DNA from: Chenopodium formosanum
Lineage: Eukaryota > Streptophyta > Magnoliopsida > Caryophyllales > Amaranthaceae
Direction: 5' to 3'
Assembly: GCA_024500155.1 (NCBI GenBank)
Contig: CM044858.1
Span: 1,984,001 to 2,048,000 of the forward strand
Length of the DNA stretch: 64,000 nt
Shown: positions 38,400-48,115 of the stretch, one piece after another
How the letters are laid out: each line of letters opens with the position of its first letter
How positions within the stretch are numbered: position 1 is the first letter of the stretch
Made by a program: the position numbers and the translations under genes
Notes under the pieces: model-generated
What the model was told of the DNA's origin: nothing
The model's database searches: none
What the model saw: only the letters and a program-made list of their open reading frames with translations

Positions 38400-38800
38400 A
38401 TTGTTTCGGGTAAAATAATGGGACCTTCGGCAAGGTTACTTTGAAGTGGGCTGAAGACTAAACTCGGTCCAAGTGATGGTTGGGCCGAGAATTCCCTGCA
38501 CAGCAAACACACGTAAACTGGTCTCGGGGGTTGTGCCGATGAAGGCCCCTCTGATGCCGAAGTCAATACAATGTTTAAAGAGAGAAAGCTATGCACGAGA
38601 GTTAATTGCTTGAGGCTATATGTGAATGTAAAATGGGATAATTGATGGCTTTTATACAATTGCACATGAGGAGAGATGGGCCTAAATCCAAGTGGGCTTG
38701 CCACGTTGACTGGACCTTGACTTAACTTGACATAAATGGAGAGTTGGACCTTTGACCTTGGGCTTTTAATTGAATCATTTATGGACTGGTCCAATTAGAC
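38400..38800 (-). mobile_element. Possible LTR-retrotransposon remnant
   Basis: Carries a phrase of the form CCTCTGATGCCGAAGTCAAT followed by a purine-rich segment and short promoter-like sequence, a pattern I associate with ends of plant LTR elements. A similar phrase (CTCTGCGATGCTAAAGTTAG) occurs at 60780-60800. No internal coding region or paired repeat is present, so it would be a solo or truncated LTR. Low certainty. Confidence 0.3.
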
Positions 38801-38889
38801 TAAATTCGACCCAAACAACAACTAATATATATTGAGACAAGTTTAACATAATCCAAAGAATCCTCATAATTGTGTTTTATCATAATTGT

Positions 38890-38890
38890 A

Positions 38891-38926
<36 letters not shown>
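38890..38926. repeat. TAA microsatellite
   Basis: About twelve uninterrupted TAA/AAT triplets, a likely length-variable marker. Confidence 0.95.
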
Positions 38927-39251
38927 CAAAGTAGAAGTTATAAAAAGCGTCCAAACTTTAAAATTAGACTTGAACTAATAACGCATAGAGATTATAGTTG
39001 ACAAGCTTAACATAAGTACATTATATCTAATTATCTACCCAATGCATTAACACAAGAAATGCACAACTTTTAAGAAACTGAGAATTATATATCGGTGGTA
39101 CAATAAAACTTTTAGAAATTTAAGTGTTGAAAAAAAAAAAAAAACAATTTAGTGTGATATGATAATAAACTAATATTGCACCTAATTTTCAAAAAGAAAA
39201 GCTTTGTGATTAAATAAGAACGAAGATGGTACACATGTCAATTAATTAAAC

Positions 39252-41124
39252 TCAACAACTTGGTGCAGGTTTTAGCGGTGTGCGTGGTGGTGCAATAAAC
39301 CTAGGATCAATTAGTCTAAGCCTATGCTCGTACAATCTCAATTCAGAATAATAAGTGGTATTGATCGCTCCATCTTCCAAGGACATGATTATGTGTTTAT
39401 ATTGGTCGTAGACATGATAGTAGATGCAATTCCGTTGCACTTTAGATGATTTGTTCGCTAAAACGCAATAGGCTGCACTTCCCGACATGGCCAAGAACAA
39501 AGCATGATCTCCAATTGAATGTATCCGGCTCACTCTCATACCCTTATTGGCTAACATGTACAACTCCGCCGTATGAGTTTTTCGAGGCCAAACATCCACC
39601 CCAGTTACCACCACAACATGTCCACAAAACTCAACCAAGTGTGTTGAAAACAGAAGTGCATTGACCACACTAACTTTAATCTGCACAAAAAAGCAAGTCG
39701 GGTTTTAAATCGCCTTGTAGTCAATTATTACACACACTTTTATTTAGGAATGTCTACACCGAAGTATTTGTAGGTCAGACACTTGGCCACTAGGGACTTG
39801 GGAGTAGATGGGAAGGTAAATGTAAATAATCCCTACCCCCAAGGCCCCAAGTACCTTCACTTAGGGTATATTCTATTCACCTTATTTTTACTTATTTCAG
39901 GTGTAATATGTTCGATCAGATAAGTTCTAATTAGGTTTGATAGTTCTGATAAGGGTTACCCAAGTACAAATTACAACTAAACTAAGTTTTAATAAGTTCA
40001 AATAAGTTAAGATAAGTTCAAATCAGTGAAAATCACGTGAAAAGAACATACCCTTAATTGGTAGGTTATGAACCCTAAACCTCAAGATCCAAGTAGTAAA
40101 AAAAAAAACCTTACCAAGTAAGCCAACATTTTGTTAATAAGACACTTTATTTAGGTAACACTCTTACTATTTGTGTGATTCATTACTCTTTTAATATGTA
40201 CTAATATATCCCATGAAAATTCTCAAGAAATAGAAAGAACTAAGAAGGCATAATATAGCAACTTTACCTGCACTGAAGATACAACATTAAGGCGAAAATC
40301 CTGGATACTACCACCATCATTTTCCTTATTGTCACACTTTATTATTCTGAATACATCAACTCTTCCTTTATAATCTGAAGCATACAAACATTGTTCCTCT
40401 AGTCGAAACAATAAATCGCAATAAGTTGAATGATGCCGATGATGGTAATAAGACCACTGGCCTAGCCCATCAAGCCTACACAATGAAAGATTATTGCTGC
40501 TACCGGCTAGCACAACAAAGTAATAATCGGGGTAAATATTATACCGAAAGACTGACATCGCCTTAAAAGCTGCACATTGATAACGGCAACAAGTTGGATT
40601 TGGTGGTGAATACGCAAGTACATCAAAGCATATCTTGACAAACGGGTTATAAAGGCTAAGAGGGTGCTTATCAAAGGGTGGGGTTAGAAAAGGAGGCCAG
40701 CAACAATAGTGACAATCACAACCAATCAACAACCAACCGTCTAGTGAAGTTGCTAAGATGTACTTGCGTACACCACAGGTGACCGAGCCATAGCCTTAGG
40801 CGAACCAGGAAGTCTATAGACGGCCTGCTTAAGAGACGCTTCATTTCCCCAAAGATTTAAGCAGCTTATGTATTTATTTTTTGAGAAAGGAGGTAAGGTC
40901 TTTTCACTAATGGTAAGCCAAGGTGGTTCAACATGTGCTCTGATGCTCGCGATATAGAGCCAATCTTTGCATACGATACTGTATCTAATGGCATCCTTCA
41001 TACTACATTGCTTAATGAGGATTGCAATAATCAATTCAATTATATCTCTAGGGAGAGAAGGAATTTCAATATTCTCATCAATTTGGCGGTTGCCTTTTGT
41101 CCATTGCACAATACTACGAATCAA
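39252..41124 (-). pseudogene. F-box/DUF295 family gene, frameshifted
   Basis: F-box proteins of this kind are substrate receptors of SCF ubiquitin ligases; targets of the DUF295 group are mostly unknown. The first frame holds the F-box (IPSLPRDIIELIIAILIKQ, then SIVCKDW) and ends at a TAG at 40755-40753. The rest continues in another frame, open from 40795 to 40268, with the DUF295-like ATSLDGWLLIG, and joins exon 39680-39252 in frame. The two frames overlap only at 40756-40795, where one base seems to have been lost near the KAYGSVTCG-like segment. No ATG precedes the F-box in frame back to a TGA near 41190, so the start is lost or lies in an upstream exon. A sequencing error or an unusual intron remain possible, but two defects favour a pseudogene. 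Confidence 0.6.
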
Positions 41125-41605
41125 ACGACTTTTACACGCCCTACCATTATAAGAACATGTACATGTAATATTATTAGTTGTTCATTCAATTTCATCCATA
41201 TAAGTACGAATAATTAACAAAATGATCAATTTAGTAAATCAGAGAATATAATAACATTGTTACAATTGCAATGACACTCCTGATATATACATAGGTGTTG
41301 ACTTTCAGCTATGAGAGTATGATGAGCAACGACAATCTAGACATGTTGAGGCATAGGCAAATAAATGATTGCATTGATTAAAACGACACAAAATACAAAA
41401 TAATGAGGAACCCTAACACAGATGCATTGCCAAAATGTGAGGATAAGAAAAAATTAAGAACAAATCAATCCAATAATCAATATACTATGTATGTGATACT
41501 CCAACAAATCAATATTTTTTTTAAGCAAAAAAAGTTCAATATTTCAATTGAACTACATTCAATAATAAAATTTCATACAATACTATGCTACGGAGTATAA
41601 TTTAC

Positions 41606-41648
41606 CTCAAAGAGCTCAAACAAGCCGTCGACTGTTCCAATTTCGTAC
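41606..41648 (-). other. Possible upstream exon of the F-box gene
   Basis: On the minus strand this segment is bounded by an AG and a GTAAAT donor and is open in a frame reading YEIGTVDGLFELFE. Another splice-like site (AGG followed by GTATGA) lies near 41800 behind an ATG. I do not recognise the peptide. It may be leader exon sequence of the F-box gene or chance. Confidence 0.2.
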
Positions 41649-41899
41649 CTTGCTGCCAATACCATGAGGAAAAAAAAGCTAAGCATTTAAGGTACAATGA
41701 TCATCGAATAATATCACACACAAAAATAGAGTTATTCAAAGAATCTAAACTACTTAAATGATTGTTCTCATTAAATTAAATAATTAATGGGAAATTCATA
41801 CCCTCATCTTCTTCTCCTCAAGCTTCATTGAATTTGGGCCTAGGAGTATATTTTTGATATATATGAATTTTTGTGTTTTATTTTTCATTGGGTTCGTGC

Positions 41900-41902
<3 letters not shown>

Positions 41903-41936
<34 letters not shown>
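41903..41936. repeat. TA microsatellite
   Basis: About seventeen TA dinucleotides without interruption. It is followed by a TTTGTATACATCCGATC segment resembling those near 9628 and 59927. Confidence 0.95.
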
Positions 41937-41938
<2 letters not shown>

Positions 41939-42190
41939 CAAAACCTTTGTATACATCCGATCTACAAAATTACTGTACATCGAGATAAGTTTTGTTAAAT
42001 TTAAGATTTTTTTTTTTTTTTTTTTTTATCGATAGACCTTAAATACTTTTATTTATAATAGGATAACCAAGTATATACATGGTATTTTCTCAAAAAAAAA
42101 AAAATTGTTCATATATACTACTCCGTACCTTCGTTACATATTATTTATAACGATTAGACATATAAATATGAAACAAAGGTATACTAATTA

Positions 42191-42455
42191 CTCCATCCGT
42201 GTTTTTTACAAATAACACAGTTTGACCGACACAGAGTTTTAGGAGATTTTATTGACTTTAATAAAATAAGATGTTAGTGGGGTAGGTTGGAGGAGTGAGA
42301 AATGCTAAAGTTAAAGAATGTGAGAGGAAGTGAGGACCATGAAAAGAGTGAGAAATGATAAAGTAAGAGATAGTGGGGTGAAGAGGAAGTATGTCACTTA
42401 AAAAAAAACACGACCGAAAATAGATTGTGTGTCACTTAAAAAAAACACGGAGGAG
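42191..42455. mobile_element. Stowaway-like MITE upstream of HAD copy 1
   Basis: A 265-bp element flanked by TA (42189-42190 and 42456-42457), with ends CTCCATCCGTGTTTTTTA and the complement AAAACACGGAGGAG. Its interior (TTTGACCGACACAGAGTTTTA) is the reverse complement of the interior of the element at 197-522, so both belong to one family in opposite orientation. It ends 131 bases before the HAD copy 1 start codon and has no counterpart before copy 2. Confidence 0.75.
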
Positions 42456-42586
42456 TACTAGATTAGTGAGTGAGTGGCGGGTGATGGAGCAGTTTAGTTG
42501 TTGCATACAAGTAATAAATTCATTCATATAGACTACAGAGTATTAGCAACATATTAGAGGAGAGAGAAAATCAGTAAACACTAAAA

Positions 42587-45500
42587 ATGGGGGATTTATA
42601 CGCTCTTGATTTCGATGGTGTTTTGTGCGATAGTTGTGGCGAGAGCTCCCTCTCTGCTCTTAAGGTGCCTCTTTCTCTTTCTTCATCTTCTTCCCAATTC
42701 AAAATTTCGATTAATTTCATCTATTTTTCAGAATTTCAATTCGATTAAATTCCTAAATTTGTTGTTGTTGTTGCTGCTGCTTAATCAGGCCGCCAAAGTT
42801 CGATGGCCTACTCTATTCAACGGCGTTGACTCCGCCATTGAAGACTGGATTGTTGACCAAATGCATATTGTAATAACTTTCTCTTTTAAATTGTTGCTTT
42901 AAATTGGTTTTAGCTTTTTGTTAGTTGAATTATATGTTATACTTTGGTTCTTGTGAAAAAACTTTGAATGATTACAAAAAACCTAGGTTGATTGCAATGC
43001 AACATTAGAAATTTAAAAATTGATGACCTCATGTTTTCAAAAGGAATTGTGAATAAGGTTTTTGAATGTGAGTACAATTTTATTTTGGGATATAGTAGCT
43101 TACGAGGAAGGTGATAATCTAATTGGAGTTTTGAGTTCAGAATTTGATCCTTTAGTGCTCGAATTGGGTTCAGGAACTACTAATTAGTCTACCTGTTTAT
43201 ACTTCTATTGTTAGTTTGATACTAAATTAGATGAGTAGCAAACCTTAATACACTATGCAAGACATTATTAGCTGCCGCCCTGAGTTGCCTTGTAAGAATC
43301 TACCCAAGTTACTGTGACTCTGTGAGGCCGGCTCATGTGAGATTCAATAAATCCTATGAATTCATCTAATTATGTTATGATAAACTCTATATTCAGGTTC
43401 CTTTTTCTATGCGACTTCATATTCATTTTCCCGGAAACTGATATAATTCAGTATAATGCTGAATTGATGATTCACATTTTGAAAACTCATAGTGAGTAGT
43501 ACTTCAGAATCTGATAGCAATTTCTTCTTTTTATTTCTTTTCTTTTTAGCCTGCAATTCTCATGCGTTTTGAAGCCTTGCATATTGTTGTCAGTTTGATG
43601 CCATTGCCTGTGGGCTGTGAAACGAAGCAGCTTGAGTGTGACTGTATACTAGGTTGTCCAAGATAGCCAATTTTGCATATTTATTATATCACTAAAAACT
43701 TCTTGGTTGAATTAGATTAGAACATCCTTATATTATTTCGATTACATAATACTATCAATCCTTATAGTATTTGCTGATCAAGTGGAAATTACAGCATAAA
43801 GTTTGATGCCATTGATGCAGGTGCGACCTGTGGTTGAAACAGGATATGAAAATTTGTTACTTGTGAGATTGCTGTTGGAGATCAGAATTCCTTCCATCCG
43901 TAAATCTTCAGTGAGTATCGGGCATATTCATTGTTCCAGCAATTTTTTAGATTAGAATATCACTATCATTAGTGTTATCTAACATGATTCTATTGTCCCT
44001 CGTTGACAAGGTTGCAGAGGGGCTCACTATTGATGGCATACTCGAGAATTGGCCTAAGCTGAAGCCAGTTATTATGGAAGCATGGGATGAGAAGGAGAAC
44101 AGAGAGGCCTTAATAGAACTTTTTGGGAAAGTAAGAGATGAATGGATTGAGAAAGATTTGGCTACATGGATTGGTGCAAATAGGTAACTTCTGTTTTCAT
44201 CATGATAAGTATGCGTATATGTGATGCACTTAAAATATACTAATAAATCCTCACATAATGGAAGATGGACTGAAGTGGATGGTAATAAAGAGGGTTGTGG
44301 TCTTGCTAAGATCTTTCTTCACTCTAATATATCTTCGTTATTCTTTACTGAACGTCAATGTACTTATCTTAATTTTACCAGTGCTTCATCTATTTGACCT
44401 TTTGTAGGTAAAATTATTTTTTTGCCCACATTCAATAGGGTATGCATATGAATAAAATGATTTTTGAAGAACAATGCAATGCATATATCCTATCAACAGA
44501 TTCAATACTATCTATTTACACTTAGGGGGCGTTTGGTATCAGTTTAGCAAAGGTAACGGAATGGAAACAAATTAGGAGGGGAAAGGGTAATATATAGTGT
44601 TACCCTTACTTGTTGTTTGGTATAATTAAGGAAACGTAAACGATTAAAATCAAGCCATTTCCTTTTGTTTGGCATAAAAAGGGAAAACAAAATTTTCAAA
44701 AAAAAAAAAAAAAGGAAAAACAAAATTAAAATATTGATGGGCGACATTAATCACAATTCACGAGCTGCTTTATTGCTTCAGCTTACTCAAAATTCTTTTC
44801 TCTTTTTTGTTACTCTAATTTAATTACTCTAATCCAACCACCAATTTCATCAAATCATGAAAAAAAATAAGCATACTACTATATCACTTTTTTCTTTTAT
44901 TGATCATAAAACACTACTAAACCACATTGAAATCAGCAGATCATCAAAAATCAAAATCATCAACATCAAATCAGATTATCGTAAATGCAAATTAATCTTC
45001 ATCATCGATCATCATGAAAATTCTTTTTTTTTTTAAAAAAATATTTTGGCGGATGAGATGTGAGAATGATGAGTTGTTGAGTGATTTTATTTGACCCAAT
45101 TTTGGCGATTCTTGAATAGTGAAGCAAGATCTTGAACAACGGCATGATGAGAAATCGATTCGGAAGAGAGATAATGGGTGAGTAAGAGCTTTGGAAGAGA
45201 GAGTCAATTAGAGATGTTAACATTGTTAAATGCAGGAAACGGTATTTGTTTCCTTGGGTCAAATAGCGGAAACAAAGTGGGGGGAACTGTTACACCCAAG
45301 TAACGGTATTCGTTACTCTCTAGCCTTTACCAAACAAGCAGTAACGGAGTGGATTATTTGAATCCGTTTCCCTACCTTAAAAAATCCATACCAAACACCC
45401 CCTTAAAGAGAATTACTGGGAAGATTGTAAATTAATCTATTAAGGGATAAACCGGGAAGCTTAGACAAGGCTTAGTGATGACAAAATTTAATTTTGTAAG

Positions 45501-46679
45501 AATTTTTACATCATAATCTTTTATTGCTACTGAACCCACTCGTGGAAGCTCACTTGCTTGAGGCAATCTGGGAATTTTCATCTAGTCCACTCTGAGGATG
45601 TTATGCGAATACTTGATGCAGAGTAATATTATCTGAAATCTTGCTTGCAATCCTTAATTTTTCTGACTTTTTATGTTATCTGCAGACTGTATCCTGGTGT
45701 TTCTGATGCTCTAAGATTTACAAGCTCAAAAATATACATAGTTACCACAAAACAGGTATTTTCTATCCCTGTCAATGTATAAACATTAAAGAAAAGGTTG
45801 AAGTAGCAAATAATTGAAAGAGAATGATGGAACATATAGAATGAAATATTGCAAAATTCTAGTATAACTTATGTCTTTTCTCATTGAAGATTGTGACTTT
45901 CTGCCTTTTAACCATTCAAGTTCTTTCTCTTATGACTTTCTTACTTGTCTATGTGCTTTTTTGTCCCTAATCAGAGCCGATTTGCAGATGCTCTGCTGCG
46001 AGAGCTTGCTGGTGTGACTATACCTCCCGAAAGAATCTATGGACTTGGGACTGGGTAAGTAATTTTGTCTGGAACTATGTCTATGCCAAACTTGCTGATG
46101 AAAATTTCTAGATGTATATGGTCCCATAGGATTTTTGATACATCATTCTCATTTTTCACTCAACTCAGCCCAAAGGTGGAAGTGCTCAAGATGCTTCAGA
46201 AACAATCAGAACATCAGGGACTTGCTCTTCAGTAAGATCTTTATGCTTTGCTCTAGAGTTGGCTTAATTAATTTGTAGACTTGCTCTGTAAACACTACAG
46301 AGTAGTTTCCAGTTCTGTTGATTTGTGGATTTGTGGTTGTTACGACCCTACAAACAGCACTATGGGCAACTTTGGTCTGACATTATATCCAAATGATATA
46401 CAGCTTTGTAGAGGACCGACTTGCTACACTAAAAAATGTCATAAAGGAGCCAGAGTTGGACGGCTGGAACTTGTATCTAGGTGAAGCAGTCTTTTTCATC
46501 TGTTCATGTGTTTCTTTTCTTCCTTTGCTTGAACAATGTCCACATCTGATTATTGCTTTATCGTAATCATATAATCAGGTGACTGGGGCTATAACACCCA
46601 AAAAGAAAGGGAAGAGGCAAGGACTATCCCCAGAATTCGCATGCTTGAGCTGTCCGAATTCAGTAAGAAGCTAAAATAA
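42587..46679 (+). CDS. HAD-like hydrolase, tandem copy 1
   Basis: Haloacid-dehalogenase superfamily protein of 270 residues; the substrate is unknown, a phosphatase is likely. Nine exons join in frame: 42587-42664, 42789-42869, 43821-43910, 44011-44183, 45686-45755, 45975-46054, 46169-46231, 46404-46480 and 46579-46679. The catalytic motif ALDFDGVLCD (residues 5-14) supplies the nucleophile/acid aspartate pair, IYIVTTKQ supplies motif II, and LGDWGYN near the C-terminus looks like motif IV. A cap domain fills the stretch between motifs I and II. Intron 4 is enlarged by an 878-bp transposon. No targeting peptide is evident. I recall a similar gene between ATI1 and BRM in Arabidopsis but am not sure. 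All splice sites look usable, so this is the likely functional copy. Confidence 0.85.
44525..45402. mobile_element. Harbinger/Tourist-like non-autonomous transposon in HAD copy 1 intron 4
   Basis: An 878-bp insertion with ends GGGGGCGTTTGGTAT and ATACCAAACACCCCC (one mismatch), flanked by TTA on both sides (44522-44524 and 45403-45405). Three-base TTA/TAA duplications are characteristic of PIF/Harbinger elements. The equivalent intron of HAD copy 2 has the unoccupied site CACTTAAAGAG (TTA at 50127-50129), which confirms both borders. No transposase frame is seen. Confidence 0.88.
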
Positions 46680-47080
46680 ATTCACAATTCTCACTGGAAT
46701 TAATGCACAGCATTTCTACTTAAACGTACTACACTGCAATTCATCAAGTATCTTCTTTTATTGTATATCCAAATCATAGAGCCAGCTGTGATAATTTACA
46801 CACTGCAATTACTGAGTATTTCTGAAGTTCTTCTGACACTTTCTGTGTTCCTGAACTCATCAGAAAGAGACCCAGATTTTGCGTTTGACAAGATCAACTA
46901 TGCATCAGAAATCTTTAAAATTTATGCCTTCCATGCCCATCAAAATTCAAACACAGTAGTTAAGTGGAAAATTACAAGCTAGGAGTTCATTTTCAGCTTC
47001 TAAGGAATCTTTGTTAGGAGCCGAGCCAAGAAGATACGCCAGACAGTAGTATGTGTAGTGAAGCTTTGGAGCTACAGCTC

Positions 47081-47234
47081 AATAGCTCATCCTTCTCATA
47101 CCCCTCTGGAGTTTTGTCTGTCTCTCGTCTCTCTCCTTGTAGCATATCAATAACCTACTCCAGGAGAGGATGTAAATGTTGTGTCATATCTTGATTTTGT
47201 ATGCATCTGACTGCTCTAATATGAACTCCTTCAG
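47081..47234 (-). pseudogene. Degenerate last exon of the MESD-like gene
   Basis: On the minus strand, after a CAG acceptor, this reads LKEFILEQSDAYKIKI and then a stop; the intact gene at 51934-51776 reads LKEFILEQPDAYEVKIG at the same point. Further along, a KDEL-like tail aligns with the HENDEL end of the intact gene. It is the 3' end of the neighbour carried along in the duplication of the HAD gene and now decayed. No upstream MESD exons accompany it. Confidence 0.8.
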
Positions 47235-47802
47235 CTGGAAAAAGCAAGGTGTAGAGTCTTGATATCCCTTCAATAAACAAGACGATCTGAGGTTGTCATT
47301 CATTACCATGTCTAAGCTTCGAGTGATGACACGAGAGAGCATTGCTTTTCGTGTAATTAGTATCAAAGTACGGATGTACTCTGCACTGAACTACAGTGCT
47401 TACTGAGGGACAATCTAACTCAAAAACTACAACTAAAAGCAAACCCCGCAGGTTGTAATAAATCATCATGAGATGATATACCTTGTTATAATGTATTCAA
47501 ATAAATCCAAATGGAGAAAAATATTGACATATTCCTCTAAATACTATAGTTTGCCTCATTAAATTACAGGTAATTTTGCTACTAAATTATTATTTTTCTT
47601 ACACGGTAAGATCAACGGGATCCCCTCTTATAGAGTTGAACCTAGGTCACATGTGGGGGAAATGGAGGGACTAACCATCGCTCCACTTCTCACTCCTTAC
47701 TCCTATCATTTGAACAGTAAAAATTGCATTTATTTACGACCTGGTCATATTGAGCTTGGAGTTTCTAGTTGATCTTGGCCCAACTAACGTTTAATATGAG
47801 AG

Positions 47803-47880
47803 TGAGGGGTAGCTCAAGTGGTTAGAGCTAGGATCGATTCTCATCCCGCCCTTGTGGCTCTCTAAACACCAAAAAAATGT
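47803..47880 (+). mobile_element. Possible tRNA-derived SINE fragment
   Basis: GGGGTAGCTCAAGTGGTTAG resembles a pol III A box, and GGATCGATTCTCAT 16 bases on resembles a degenerate B box; an A run follows. The spacing is too short and the fold too poor for a tRNA gene. No target duplication was identified. Confidence 0.35.
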
Positions 47881-48115
47881 TTAACTTGTATAATACGAAG
47901 TAAGTAGTTAAATTAGGACAAGTCTCCACTAAAACGGGGACCACTAATATCTCCCGCCGAAACCGTTTGTGGAAATCTTTTGTGTACCTTATAATAGTGA
48001 TCACTGATTAGTTATTGAGTGGCGGGTAATAGAGCAGCTGAGTTGCTGCATAATATTCATTCAAATATTACCAACAAATTACAAAACTCAAAATCATTAA
48101 CACTGAAAATAAATA

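Larger units (their letters stand above)
38040..39251. other. Repeat-rich spacer between ATI and the F-box gene
   Basis: No supportable gene. It contains an LTR-like remnant (about 38400-38800) and a TAA microsatellite. The 139-residue open frame over 38375-38794 lies in the remnant and shows no known domain. Confidence 0.55.

Noticed and set aside
38375..38794. 139-residue minus-strand frame
   Set aside because: It overlaps a repeat-like segment and has no recognisable domain or splice structure.
47605..47700. Possible second tRNA-like or SINE piece beside 47803
   Set aside because: Only a vague GAACCTAGGTC-type similarity; no A box or A tail.
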